Part shown: piece after piece, positions 45,891-58,199 of the stretch
Numbering within the stretch: the stretch's first letter is position 1
How the letters are laid out: every line of letters begins with the position of its first letter
Origin: Erinaceus europaeus
Taxonomy: Eukaryota > Chordata > Mammalia > Eulipotyphla > Erinaceidae
Length of the DNA: 64,000 nt
Assembly (NCBI RefSeq): GCF_950295315.1
Contig: NC_080165.1
Coordinates: 2,114,158 to 2,178,157, forward strand
Direction: 5' to 3'
The notes under the pieces: generated by a model
Seen by the model: only the letters and a program-made list of their open reading frames with translations
The model's database searches: none
Told to the model about the DNA's origin: nothing
Position numbers and translations under genes: made by a program

Positions 45891-45892
45891 GT

Positions 45893-45941
45893 TTTTCTTT
45901 TATCTTTATTTATTGAATAGAGACAGCCAGATATAGAGAGG

Positions 45942-45972
<31 letters not shown>

Positions 45973-46095
45973 GCACTTGCACCCTTGTTTCACCACTGGT
46001 GAAGCTTTTCCCCTGCAGGTGGGGATGGGTAGGCTTGAACTGGGTCTCTGCACACTGTACTGTGTGCTTAAACAGGCAGCCACCAGCCAGCCCTA
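45893..46095 (-). mobile_element. SINE-B, antisense
   Basis: TTATTTATTGAATAGAGACAG, (GA)n expansion at 45936-45970, CCCCTGCAGGTGGGGATGG and head CAGGCAGCCACCAGCC. Confidence 0.85.
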
Positions 46096-46197
46096 GAACT
46101 TCTGTTTTAGAGGACGAACAGAGATTATATCCTAGCATGCCTCATATCAGTCAGGGCTTCACCAAGAATTAAGTCAATCTTATAGCATTGAGGAAAA

Positions 46198-46199
<2 letters not shown>

Positions 46200-46247
<48 letters not shown>

Positions 46248-46911
46248 CAGTGTGTGTGTGTGAGTGTGTGTGAGTGTGTGTGAGTGTGTGTGTTTGTGTG
46301 TGACAGTGTGTATGACAGTGTGTGTGTGTGTGAGTGTGTGAGTGTGAGTGTGTGTGAGTGTGAGAGTGTGTGTGTGAGTGAGTGCGTGTGAGTGTGTGTG
46401 TGAGTGTGTGTGTGACAGTGTGTGTGTGACAGTGTGTGAGTGTGTGTGTGTGAGTGAGTGCGTGTGAGTGTGTGTGTGAGTGTGTGTGTGAGTGTGTGTG
46501 ACAGTGTGTGAGTGTGTGTGTGTGTGTGTGAGTGTGTGAGTGTGTGTATATGTGTGTGAGTGTGTGTGAGTGTGTGTGAGTGTGTGTGAGTGTGTGTGTG
46601 GGTGTGTGTGTGAGTGTGTGTATATGTGTGTGAGTGTGTGTGTGTGAGTGTGAGTGTGTGTGAGTGTGTGTGTGTGTGAGTGTGAGTGTTTGTGTGAGTG
46701 TGTATGTGAGTGTGTGTGTGAGTGTGTGTGAGTGTGTGTGAGAGTGTGTGTGAGTGTGTGTGAGTGTGTGTGTGAGTGAATGTGTGTGAGTGTGTGTGAG
46801 TGTGTGTGAGTGTGTGTGAGTGTGTGAGTGTGTGTGAGTGTGTGTGTGAGTATGTGTGTGTGTGTGAGTGTGTGAGTGAGTGTGTGTGTGTGTGTGTGAG
46901 TGTGTGTGTGT
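46200..46911 (+). repeat. (TG)n-derived array, about 710 bp
   Basis: A pure (TG)n stretch at 46200-46247 passes into a long array of GTGTGTGAGT-type units with occasional GACAGT, GCGTGTGAG and TATATG variants. No other sequence interrupts it. Confidence 0.95.
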
Positions 46912-46914
46912 AGA

Positions 46915-48640
46915 TCCTATGGAGGCAGACTAAGAACTTTGATTCAACACAGAATTTTAATTGACATTTTTACTTTTTAAAGAAATCATATCACTATTTA
47001 TTTATGTTCCTTTAAATCAACTAGATACCCTTAGAACCTCGACAGTACCAGTAATACTTTACCAGTTAAACTGACAATACTCTTTGTGTCACTTAATTTT
47101 CCACTTATGTTCTCAAATCAGTATATAGGTTAATTGAAATTTCTAGGAGGAATTTAAAAAAATACATATGTCTCCAGGGTATTAAACAGACTGTTCAAGA
47201 TCATGGATACTTCCAGTTTGGACTATTTAAAGCATTGTGTTAAGTCTCAAGACCTTCACAATCTGTGCTGAACCTGATTGCTTTGTCAAATGTCTACAAT
47301 CATGTGAAAATATTCTCTGATATTTAATTAACTCAAACCTTCGTCTATTCAGATGTAACCTCAATTGTAATTAGAAATGCATGTGTCAACATTTCTAATT
47401 AGTGGTGGTAATTAATATTTATTGAGGGTGCACAGGGCAGGTGGTGATGTTCTAAACCCTTGAGTAGCATAAGCAAAATTCCAGGAGAAAAAAGCATGGC
47501 TATGAATACATCACAGACCACACTCACTCTCAGGGAGGAGTCAGGCTAGTGCTGGTCCTGCTACTCTACTGGGTCATCCGGGACAATAGAGGGCTATGAA
47601 TACACCACAGACCACACTCACTCTCAGGGAGGAGCTAGGCTAGTGCTGGTCCTGTCACTCTACTGCATCGTCCTGGACAATAGAGAAAAAAGGCAGAGAA
47701 ATGGTGTGCATGACACACACAGCCCCAGTCCCACCCCAAGTCTGTATTTGGTTTCCTGAAACTCAAATATCTCAAGACTGGAACTAATTAAGATTTATTA
47801 CAAAATTTTGGAGCAGCAGTTTGGAAAGGAAAATTATAATTTTGGAAAAGCAGCACATACAAAATTATTTGTTTAAAAATTCACAAACACTGCAGTCTTA
47901 TACGACGTCCCATCTGGCAAAGCTATAATGACAAAATATATTTTAATCATGAGTTAGATATACTACATTCTTCCTTTTCATGGTCAGTTTTTGACATTTC
48001 ACCCTGGAGATGTTCATATGGTAAGGAACGTCAAGCTGTCCTGCATGAAGATGCACTCTGATGCTCCACAATTGTATTAAAATATTAAAAGGGAAAGAAT
48101 GCTGAGCAATGAATACTAATATAAAACAAAAAAGTGTTATTAAAATCTAATTAGATTATAATATAGCACTAAACCCAGAAATCTAGGTTTAATAGAATAA
48201 CTTTCAAATTATAGTTAGATTCAAAGATTAGACGTATAATATTATATTTCAAAATAAGTCAAATACACATTCTTTAAAAGCATATCCTTTTCATGTGTAA
48301 TCAAGTTTTAATCTAATTTCTAAATTTCAGGGGGAGAAACAGCTTAGAGGAAACTGCACCCTTCTCTATACCATGCTCGTGGAGAGGCCAGAACAGATTT
48401 TCAGCATCATACCTCTTGATTATATTCTGCTTGATTAATTTAGACACTGAGAACCCCTAGAAAACAAAGCAGGAGCATGGCATTTGGTGTCAGGCTTCTG
48501 TCCTGCTTAAAGTATTTTCTTCACAAATAAAATGTCCAGAAGAAGGCCATCTTATAATCTGAATACTGTAAATGCTGTTTGTGTAGGTACTACAGGAAAC
48601 ACTTGCTCTCAGTCTTAGAAGAGACCAGCAGTGTTTAACA
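46915..48640. other. Repeat-poor stretch
   Basis: About 1.7 kb with no recognised gene or repeat, apart from a two-copy 94-bp tandem duplication at 47498-47685. Confidence 0.45.
47498..47685 (+). repeat. 94-bp tandem duplication (two copies)
   Basis: Copies 47498-47591 and 47592-47685 both begin GGCTATGAATACA and end GGACAATAGAG, with a few substitutions between them. Confidence 0.95.
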
Positions 48641-48649
48641 GAAGCACAG

Positions 48650-48749
48650 AAGAGAGCTGTCAGACAGCATAACTTCAATGCCTGAAGCTCCAAGGTTCCA
48701 TGTTCAATCCCCAGAATCATCAGTGTCAGCGAGAAATGGGCAGAGGTCT

Positions 48750-48797
<48 letters not shown>

Positions 48798-48815
48798 ACT
48801 CTCTCTCTCTCTCCT
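48650..48815 (+). mobile_element. SINE-C, sense, with (CT)n tail
   Basis: Head GACAGCATAACTTCAATGCC, B box CATGTTCAATCCCC, then GCGAGAAATGGGCAGAGG and a (CT)n run at 48752-48814. Confidence 0.75.
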
Positions 48816-48859
48816 TAGGAGAAAATAATTAGACTATTGTATAAAAGAGGCACAGAAGA

Positions 48860-49690
48860 AACTGCAAATTGAGCCAGTTTCTGTAGGTAACTCCCATGAC
48901 CTGGGAAGAGGCAAGTGAATCTCCTGGAATGGAATTACAGAATCCTATGAAAGGAAAGGTCTCACCTGAGTAATGAAGCTGAAGGGGTTGTCATTCCACA
49001 CCTGAGGTGAAGAATGCTGAGGTGGTACTCATTGTGTTGATAAGGTTGGGAGGATCGGGGTGGATGCAGTATCATTTGGTATGAATTGAGAGAAGCTTGC
49101 AGGAAAGTGTGCCCCACCCTAGACGTTCCAGGACTGGGGGAAATATAGGCTCTATAGTGGAAATGTGAGGTTCCTGCTGTTTTAGGATTCAAGAAGACAA
49201 TAGATAGTTACTGTTATATTTACATTATTTGTTAATTGGGTTAACTTTGAAAAGTCCCTTTGTTAGGATTTGCTGTATAATACACAACATCACCGTAATT
49301 TATGTCCTTTGACATTATTCGTATAGAGCTGTGCCACCACTTGCTTCTGTTCTCTATGGTCTGGGCTTTTGAGAGAGTCACTATATCAAAGACTCAGCCT
49401 ATGTATTAAAAAGACTCAGTCTGAGCTTTAAAAAAGTCTGAGACATACAATCAATTTCCCCTCTTATATTAATTAAATAGTGATTTATATGACTACAAAT
49501 TAATAGGTGTGTACATAAACACCATCCACACCACCAAAAGACTGTGTCTCATCCCACCCACCCCACCCACCCCCACCACCCTGTGAAGCCAAATGTCCAC
49601 CCTCACCCTCACCACAGGGTTTTTTACTTTGGTTCCATACTCTAGATTTAGTCAAATCCTGCTTTCTTTTCCCTTTCTGTTCTTCTTTCT
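48860..49690 (-). mobile_element. L1-II long 3' UTR
   Basis: Antisense 3' UTR of the large L1-II. It matches 14880-15642 (GGTCTCACC(C/T)GAGTAATGAAG, CCAGGACTGGGGGAA, GTACATAAACACCAT). A run of CCCACCC at 49553-49585 is a C-rich tract. The HR 3' module is not present at this copy's left end, where a SINE-C lies instead. Confidence 0.85.
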
Positions 49691-51173
49691 CAACTTCTGT
49701 GGATGTTGATCACCCCATACTTTATCTTTCTGACTTAGCTCACTTAACATAATTCCTTATTATGTCCAAGATGGGTCAGAGAAGGTGGGTTCGTTGTTCT
49801 TAGTAGCTGCATAGTATTCCATTTTGTATTTATACCACAGCTTTCTCAGCCATTCATCTGTTCTTGAGCATCTGGGTTTCTTCCAGCTTTTAGCTTTTAC
49901 GAATTGTGCTGCTGTGAACATTGGTGTATACATATCTTTTTGGCTGGGTGTCCTTGGGGTATAACCCCAGGAGAGGAATTACTGCATCATATGGAAGGTC
50001 CGTGTCTAGCCTTGTGAGAGTTCTCCAGACTGCTCTCCACAGAGGCTGGACCAATTTACATTCCCACCAGCGGTGCAGAAGGGTTCCTCTGTCCCCACAG
50101 CCTCTCCAGCATTTGTTGCTGCTGTCCTTTTTGATGTACGCCCTTCTCACAGGAGTGAGGTGGTGTCTCAATGTTGTCTTTATTTGCATTTCTCTAACAA
50201 TCAGTGGCCTGGAACAATTTTTCATGGGTTTGTTATCCTTTGGATCTCCTCTGTAGTGAATGATTTGTTCATACCTTTTCCCGATTTTGGATGGGATCAT
50301 TTGTTTTTTAGTTGCTAAGCTTGCTGAGCGCTTATATATTTTGATTATTAGTCTCTTTTTTTTATGTCTGGCATGTGAAGATCTTCTCCCATTCTGTGAG
50401 GGGTCTCCTTGTTTATGTGATAGTTTCTTTGGATGTGCAGAAGCTTTTCAATTTGATGTAGTCCCATTGGTTTGTTTCTGCTTTAGTCTTCCTTGCAGTT
50501 GGGTTTGATTCATCAAAGATGTCCTTGAGGTTTAAGTGGGAAAGTGTTTTACCAATGTTTTCCTCTAAGTATTTGATTGTTTCTGGTCTAACATCCAGGT
50601 CTTTAATCCATTTGGAGTTGATTTTTGTTTTTGGTGAGATAAAGTGGTTCAGTTTCATTCTTTTGCATGTTTCAAATCAGTTTTCCCAGCACCATTTATT
50701 GAAGAGAGCCTCCTTTCTCCATTTAATACTTTGGGCCCCCTTATCAAAGATTACATGTCTATAGGTGTGGGTGATTAGTTCTGGGCTTTCAGTTTTGTTC
50801 CACTGGTCTGTGAGCCTGTTTTTGTTCCAGTACCAGGCTGTTTTGATGATGATGGCCTTATAATATAGTTTGATATCTGGGAGTGTGATGCCTCCACGTC
50901 TGTTTCTTTTCCTCAAGATTGTTTTGGCAATTCTAGGTGTTTTCTGGTTCCAGATAAATGACTGAAGTTTATGTTCTATTCTCTTAAAGAAGCTTGGTGG
51001 AACTTTGATGGTAATTGTGTTAAATTTGTATATGGCTCTAGGTAGAATATTCATTTTGATGATATTTATTCTTTCAATCTGTGAGCATGGGATGTCTTTC
51101 CATTTCTTGGTATCATTTTCTATTTCCTTGAATAGTGACTCATAGTTTTAGTATAAAAATCTTTTACTTCTTT

Positions 51174-51452
51174 TTTTCACTTTTTTAATATTTATTTATT
51201 GACCTTTGTTGTTTTATTGTTGTAGTGATTGTTGTTGTTATTGATGTGTTGTCGTTGGATAGGATGGAGAGAAATGGAGAGGGGAGGGGATACAGAGAGT
51301 GGATGAAAGATAGACATCTGCAGATTTGCTTCCCCACTTGTGAAGCTACTTCCCTGCTGGTGAGGAACCAGGGACTTGAACCGGGATCCTTACTCAGGTC
51401 CTTACTCTAAGCACCACATACCCTTAACCCACTGTGTTACTGCCTGACTCCC
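51174..51452 (-). mobile_element. SINE-A inside L1 ORF2
   Basis: Same orientation as the L1. Perfect 15-bp target duplication ATCTTTTACTTCTTT at 51159-51173 and 51453-51467. Confidence 0.9.
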
Positions 51453-51475
51453 ATCTTTTACTTCTTTGGTCAAGT

Positions 51476-51562
51476 TTATTCCTAGGTATTTTATTAATAC
51501 CTAGGAATAAGCCTAGGTATTAATAAAATTAATACAACAGCGAATTAATAAAATTAATTCGC
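51476..51562. repeat. Nested palindromes in L1 ORF2
   Basis: 15-bp arms at 51476-51490 and 51496-51510 around a 5-nt loop. A second palindrome, GCGAATTAAT-AAA-ATTAATTCGC, is at 51540-51562, with a further ATTAATAAAATTAAT between. The L1 backbone would read straight from CCTAGGTATTTTATT to GCAACAGCGAATGG. Confidence 0.9.
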
Positions 51563-53783
51563 AACAGCGAATGGGAGGGATTTCTGGATATCTTCTTCAG
51601 ATTTAGTGTTTGCATAAAGAAATGGCACTGATTTATGTACATTGATTTTGTAGCCTGACACCTTGCTATACTGCCTAATAACTTCCAGTAGTTTTCTGCT
51701 GGATTCTTTAGGTTTTTCTATGTCTACTATCATATCATCTGCAAATAGTGAGAACTTGACTTCTTCCCTTCCAATCTGTATTCATTTGATTTATTTGTCT
51801 TGCCTGATTGCTATGGTGAGAACTTCCAATACTATGATGAAGAGTAATGGTGATAATGGACAGCCATGTATATTCCCCAATCTGAGGGGGAATGCTTTAA
51901 GCTTCTGTCCATTGAGTATGATGTTGGTTATAGGTTTGTTATAAATGGATTCTACTATCTTGAGGAATTTCCCATCTATTCCCATTTTTGTAGTGTTTTG
52001 AGCATGAATGGGTGTTGGATTTTGTCAAAGGTTTGCTCTGCATCTTTTGTGATAATCATGGGGTATTTGGTTTTGCTTTTATTGATGTGGTGAATGACAT
52101 TGATTGATTTACATACATTGAGCCAGCCTTGCATTAGAGATAAATCCCACTTGGTCCTCATGAACAATCTTTCTGATATACTGCTGTATATGGTTGGCCA
52201 GGATCTTGTTCAATATTTTGTCATCTATGTTCATCAGAGATATTGGTCTGTAATTTTCCTTTTTTGTTGTGTCCCTATCTGCTTTTGGTATAAGGATGAT
52301 GTTGGATTCATAAAGGTAGAAGGGAATATTCCTGTTTCTTCAATTTTGTGGAAGAGCTTTAAAAGTATAGGTACTAACTATTTCCTGAAGATTTTGTAGA
52401 ATTTGTTTGTGAAGCCATCTGATCCAGGACTTTTGTTGTGGGGAAGATTATTAATTACTGTTTTGATTTCTTTGACTGTGTTTGGTGCATTTAGGTTTTG
52501 TAGTTCTTCTTGGTTCAGTTTTGGAAGTGTATATGTTTCCAGGAATTCTTTCATTTCTTCTAGATTCTCTAGTTTGGGGGCATATAGTTCTTCATAGAAG
52601 TCTAGCATGATTTTCTGGATTTCTGTAGTGTCAGTTGTGCAGTTGTGATATCTCCTCTGTTGTTTATAATTCTATTTATTTGGGTCTTCTCTGTTTTTTT
52701 TTTTTTTTTTTTTAGTGTGTCTGGGTAGGGGGTTTGTCAATCTTGTTTAATTTTTCAAAGAATCAACATTTGGCTTCATTAATCTTTTGTATGGTTCTCT
52801 TATTTTCAATGTTGTTTATTTCTGCTCTAATTTTAGTGATTTCTGTCCTTCTGGTTGCTTTAGGGTTCCTTAGTTCCTCTTCCTCTATGTCCTTAAGGTG
52901 TGCAGTAAGGTCATTTATTTGAGCTTTTTCTTGTTCACTAATATGTGATTGTATGTCTATGAGTTTCCCTCTCAACTGCTTTAGCTGTGTCCCAAATATT
53001 TTGATAGCTTGTGTCTTCATTTCATTTGTTTCCAGAAACATTTGTATTTCTCGCTTGAGTGTCTCTCTGACCCAGTGGTTCTTAAGCAGTATTTTGATGA
53101 GTTTCCAGTTCTGTGACTTTTAGTAATTTTCTATTTGTTATTGAATGTTAGTTTTACTCCACTGTGGTCTGAGAAGATACTTGGGATGATTTCAATGCTC
53201 TTGATTTTTTTTATACGCTCTTTGTGCCCTAACATGTAGTCTAACCTTGAGGATGTGCTGTGTGGGTTTCAAAAGAATGTGTATTCCGGTGTTTTTGTGC
53301 TGAAGAACTCTGAAAATGTCCAGGAGGTCTAAGGTATTCATCTCTCCATTTAATTCTCTTGTTTCCTTGTTGATTCTCTGCTTCGTTGATCTAAGTGTGA
53401 GAGTGGGGTGGTGAAGTCTCCCACTATCATTGTATTATTATTGTTGTATTTTTGTAGTTTTTCAGTAAGTGTTTGACATATTTAGAAGTTCTTTCATTGG
53501 GTGCATATATGCTAATAAAAGTTAAATTTTCTCTGTTGATTGATCCTCTAATCATATGTCATGGCCTTGCGTATTTTTTATTACTTTATTTAATTTAATG
53601 TCTGTTGTGTCAGAGATGAGAATAGCTGTTCCAACCTTTTTTGTGTGGTCCACTAGCTTGCATGATAGTTTTCTATCCTTTCACTTTAAATCTGTGTTTA
53701 TCTTGTTTGGTCAGGTGGGATTCTTGAAAGCAGCATATGGTTGGGCTGTGTTTTCTGATCCATCCTCCCACTCTGTGCCTTTT

Positions 53784-54077
53784 TTTTACTCTCTTTTTTT
53801 AATATTTATTTTATTTATTTATTCCCTTTTGTTGCCCTTGTTGTCTTTTTTATTGTTGTAGTTATTGTTGTTGCTGTTGGATAGGACAGAGAAAAATGGA
53901 GAGAGATGGGGAAGATAGAGAGGAGGAGAGAAAGATAGACACCTGCAGACCTGCTTCACCACCTGTGAAGCAACTCCCCTGCAGGTGGGGAGCCGGGGTT
54001 CGAACCGCGATCCTTATGCCGGTCCTTGAGCTTTGCGCCACCTGCGCATAACCCGCTGCGCTACAGCCTGACTCTCT
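53784..54077 (-). mobile_element. SINE-A inside the L1 endonuclease
   Basis: Complete antisense SINE-A with a perfect 14-bp target duplication, ACTCTGTGCCTTTT (53770-53783 and 54078-54091). Confidence 0.95.
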
Positions 54078-54189
54078 ACTCTGTGCCTTTTAATGGGTGA
54101 GTTTAAGCCATTGACATTTACTGATATTATGGATTTAGTGTATTGTAGTGACATTATTCAACAATATTTTTATTTTCTCTAGTATATTA

Positions 54190-55150
54190 AGTACTATTGT
54201 GATATTATTGTTTATAAGAGGCCTTTTAGTACCTCTTTCAAGGCAGGCTTGGTGATGGTTTCCCCCTTTAACTGTTGTCTGTCTGAGAAGGTTTTAATCC
54301 ATCCATCTAGTTTGAATGAAAGTCTAGAAGGATATATTACCCTTGGTTGAAATCCTTTTTCATTCAGGGTTCAATAGATATCTTGCCATTGTCTTCTGGC
54401 TTTTAGAGTTTGAGTGGAGACGTCTGCTGATTGTGTTATGGGTTTTCCCCTGTATGTGACTTTTTGTTTTTCTCTTGCAGCCTGTAGGATCCTTTCTTTA
54501 TCCTTGTTTCTGTGTCTTGGTGACTTCAGGTCTGGGTTATTCTGTTTGGGACTCTGTGAGCCTCCTGAATCTTAATGTCCTTTCTGTTGTTTAGGTCTGG
54601 GTAGTTTTATTCCATTATTTCCTCTAGATTATTTACTTTTATTTCCTCTTTCTTCCTCTGGAAGGACAATTATATGAATATTACTTTGAGATCATCTCGT
54701 ATGTCTCTGTTGTTATTTTCAGTGTCTCTCAGTCTGTTTTTGAGCTCTTTTACCTCTTTCTTTATTTTCTTTAGCTCATCCTTTGTCTGGCTAATTCTTT
54801 TTTCCACTTCTCTTAAGCTGATTTCCCTTGCCTCAGCTTATTTCTTCAGTTCAATTATAGTATGACCTTGTTCTGATAGTTGGCCTTTTAGTTCAGCTAT
54901 TTCAGCTTTCATTTATCTAATTACCTCAAGGTAGTTTTTATTTTCTTTGAGGTTCTTCTCTGTTGTTTCCCTAATTCTGACAGCACTTTTCTCCATAGTT
55001 TTCTTCATTTCTGTGATTATTAGTTTTACTATTGCTTGCATACTTTTCTTATCTGGGGTTACTTCTGACTGATTTGGAGTTTCTTATAAGCTCCTGTCTT
55101 GATTCATTGTAGTAGCAGTTTTATTTTCCCTTGGTTGAACCATTTTTTAT
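54190..55150 (-). pseudogene. L1-II ORF1, broken
   Basis: The minus strand gives a coiled-coil region (KAEIAELKGQLSEQGHTI, then ELKNRLRDTENNNRD near 54720-54900) and the RNA-binding part (IQEAHRVPNRITQT; AAREKQKVTYRGKPI near 54440-54550). Stops interrupt it. It lies upstream of ORF2 in the normal L1 order. Confidence 0.85.
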
Positions 55151-56300
55151 TGCTTTTTTTTTTCTGTTCTGTTTTTCTTTAATTGTGTTTTGAGTACAAG
55201 CCACACTATACTAAAGACCTTTATGACAAGTACAGTCACCAACCTCAGAAATTACAACACTAGTAACTGAAGCAAAGATTGATGCTGTTCAACCAACACA
55301 ATTTATCCAAACAACACTTTCTGTCCAAGAAAAAATAGCAACCAAAGAAAAGAAAAAGAAAGAGACAGGGAAAAAGGGAAATAAATAATAGACAGTTATG
55401 CAAATCTACTGTCCATTATAAATTCTAGGGATAGAAAGAGGAGAAAGGGAAGTATAGAAGACATACACACATAGAGTACATTCTGAGTCAGATCTCTCCC
55501 ACAAAATAATTCACAAGGCAGTATCAATGAATTCAGAAAATGAAAGAAGGAGGAAGGAAGAAAAGAATTAAAAAGTTGGGTAGTAGTGCAGCAGGGTAAG
55601 CGCAGGTGGTGCAAAGTGCAAGGACCAGCTTAAGTATCCCAGCTTGAGCCCCTGGCTTCCCATCTGCAGGGGATTCGCTTCATAAGAGGTGAAACAGGTC
55701 TGCAGATGTCTATCTTTCTCTCCCTCACTCTGTCTTCCCCTCTTCTCTCCATTTCTCTCTGTCTTATCCAAAAATTAGGACATCAATAACAACAACAATA
55801 ATAACTACAACAATAATACAAGGGCAAAAAAAGGAAATAAATACTTTTTAAAAAAAGAAAAGAAGAAAGAAAGAAGATAAAATAAAGAGCAATGAAAGCA
55901 AAGAGTTTTTTTTTTAATTATTTTAATTAGCTAGGAGGAAGGAAAAAGGAGAGTGGAGAGAAGAGTTAGAGAGAAACAAGTTCCTCTCACAATGGATAGG
56001 ACACCCAGTCACCAAGCGTTGGAAGAAACAACAAAGTTTACTTTTGGTCAACCTGAAGAAGGTGGATGGAAAAAGCATACGTGTTATAATAATAGTAATA
56101 ATAGAATAAAATAAAATAGAGTAGAAAACCCCTAACAGTCAGTCTGCAGCTTGGACTGCTTGATTGGCTGTAGGCAGCCTGAAGAAAGACAACTAATTTT
56201 AAGAAGTATCCAAAAACAAACAAACAAGCAAAAACCCTCCAGGTAGTCTTTCCCAGGCAGGGAGGAGGTTCTGATTGGCCAGGTATTTTGTCACTCAAAT
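55150..56300 (-). mobile_element. Possible L1-II 5' leader, with a SINE
   Basis: Non-coding sequence upstream of L1 ORF1 on the minus strand, interrupted by the SINE-A at 55571-55855. Assigned by position only. A (GA)n run at 56306-56351 may mark the edge. Confidence 0.35.
55571..55855 (+). mobile_element. SINE-A, sense
   Basis: Head GTGCAGCAGGGTAAGCGC, B-box CAGCTTGAGCCCCTGG, ATCTGCAGGGGATTCGC, CT body, and a CAACAACAATAATAAC tail. Confidence 0.9.
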
Positions 56301-56305
56301 AGAGC

Positions 56306-56351
<46 letters not shown>
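56306..56351 (+). repeat. (GA)n microsatellite
   Basis: Uninterrupted GA run of about 22 units. Confidence 0.95.
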
Positions 56352-56352
<1 letters not shown>

Positions 56353-56935
56353 GTGAAAGGAAGAGGCTTAGAATGACACCCTTGGTGAGCCAGGAATCTT
56401 TATAAAGAAAATAGCTCAGTGGGGAGTCTGCTAGGAGAGGTGAAAAAGTGAACTATTCTCTTTATTTCTTTGGAAATATGGAAGCACTGAGGAGTGAACC
56501 TGTAGCCCTTGGGACCTTAGGAAAGAATGTCTGTTGTACTTGCCCTCTATCCCCCCGTGATCCTACCATGGGTCAGTTTAATTACATGCCAGTTGATAGC
56601 AATAAAACTGGAATGGAATCCTTTCAACTTATATCTAGTTAGCAGAGTGAACTTCTGGAAACGTGTTCATTCAGTCATTCATCAATGAATTCTGTATGTT
56701 GTATAAATTACTGCCCAAATCTGTTGAAATAAAATAGTTTTCTCAGGAATTTATTCTTTAATTTTCTTTGTATTTGTTGTAATTAACTGAGAAAGATATA
56801 TCTGTTTGCTGATTAGAGCAGAATTTTTATAAAAGCATTCAGATTAGAAAAAAATCACTTTATTCTGTATTTATTTATTTTTGTTATTTATATTGTTTCT
56901 CTTCTCACATGGACTCATAGACTGCAAAAGCTCCT
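56352..56935. other. Unclassified stretch
   Basis: No gene or repeat recognised. Confidence 0.4.
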
Positions 56936-56939
56936 TGCT

Positions 56940-57540
56940 AAATATGAATAAACATGGGTCCTAGGTCAGATTGATGGGGTTTAAAGTTAATGGGATTTAT
57001 ATATTTTCCTCATGTTTGGGAGCTATGCCCTAATCCAGCTTTCTAGTTCTATTCTCAGCTCTGACACCATCTTCCTAGACAATACTTTCAGCTTACCTGT
57101 AAGATAGCTATTAGACTCAGGCTACAATTAGTAAAGTCATGGGCCCCATTTGAACATACTTAAAATAGACTTTTAGCTTTTTCCCACAGAAAGATTCTTA
57201 ATTTAATCTACTCTATCTCTACCTTTGGGTTCCTGTTTATTAAAAAAAATTCCCTGATTTGTATCTTGCCACCTTTCAGACACCAAGTTGCAGATGCTAC
57301 CATGATTCCATCCTGAATTTCCTGGGAAGACAACCTCACCGATGTGTCCTGGAACCCCTCCCCAAAGCCCTTTCCCACTAGGGAAAAACAAAAACAGGAT
57401 GAGGCTGTGGATCCACCTGCCAACAACTATGTCCAGTGTAGAAGCAATTACAGAAGCCAGAACTCCCACCTTATGCACTTAATAGGGATCTTTGGTCCAT
57501 ACTCCTAGGGAGGCAGCAATACAGAGGTAACATAGGCACT
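56940..57540 (+). mobile_element. HR copy, old, 3' end missing
   Basis: GGTCCTAGGTCAGATTGATG, TTTGGGAGCTATGCCC, TCTGACACCATCTTCC, CACCAAGTTGCAGATGCTAC and GAAGCAATTACAGAAGCCAG, ending near TTGGTCCATACTCC. It is cut off before the HR 3' terminus. Confidence 0.85.
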
Positions 57541-57544
57541 TGGG

Positions 57545-58140
57545 TTGAATATAGGCCCAGATTAAATAGATGGAATTTACAGTAAACAATATTTATATAC
57601 CGTTCACATATTTGGGAGCTACTCTATGACTTGATACATCCCTCTAGTCCTATTTCTAACTCTGACACCATCTTCCCAGATAATACCTTTGGTCCACCTG
57701 CACGTTTACAGTTAGGCTCTGGCAAAAATCAGCAGTCTTGAGCCCCTTGGAATATACCTAAAATAGATCTACTAGCTTTGTCCAAAATATAGTCTGTTAC
57801 ATTCTTGTCTTTAGGTTGTTGATCATTTAACTTTATATATATATATATATATATCTTAAGCTTTTCAGACACCAAGTTGCAGATGCTACTACCATGATGC
57901 CAACCTAACTTCCCTGGACAGATGACCTCACCAATATGTCCTGGAATCCCACCTCCCCAGAGCCCTGCCCCACGAGGGAAAGAGAGAGGCAGGCTGGGAG
58001 TATGGATGCAAATGCCAACAGTTCCAGAAGCCAGACCTTCTACCATCTGTGGGAGGGATACAGAACTCTGTTGGTGGGAATTGTGTAAAATTGTACCCCT
58101 CTTGTCCTGTGTTCTTGTCAATATTTCCATTTTATAAAAA
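57545..58140 (+). mobile_element. HR copy, old, second of a pair
   Basis: Starts at the same HR region as the preceding copy (AGATTAAATAGATGGAATTT, TTTGGGAGCTACTC, TCTGACACCATCTTCC). It runs to the HR 3' terminus TTCTTGTCAATATTTCC at 58110-58130. A (TA)n run is at 57833-57853. Confidence 0.9.
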
Positions 58141-58199
58141 GAACAATCTCCACAGTTATCTGAAATGTCAGCAAAATATTTCTCCATTTTCATATATAT

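Larger units (their letters stand above)
49690..54115 (-). pseudogene. L1-II ORF2 (endonuclease-RT), broken by mutations and SINEs
   Basis: Nearly full ORF2 on the minus strand. The start of the endonuclease, ISVNVNGLNSPIKRHR, is cut by a SINE at 53784-54077. Linker LRGKLIDIQSHISEQEKAQ (52763-53041); RT start LPHNKSPGSDGFTNKFYKIF (52378-52608); Asp-containing [15 protein letters not shown] (52000-52060); RQDK and FADD box (intact, near 51735); [24 protein letters not shown] 50677-51054; Cys region CWRGCGDRGTLLHRWWEC (49890-50300); stop TGA at 49692-49690. Many frameshifts and stops, a SINE at 51174-51452 and a palindromic insertion at 51476-51562. L1 ORF2 supplies nicking and reverse transcription for retrotransposition. 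This copy is inactive. Confidence 0.95.
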
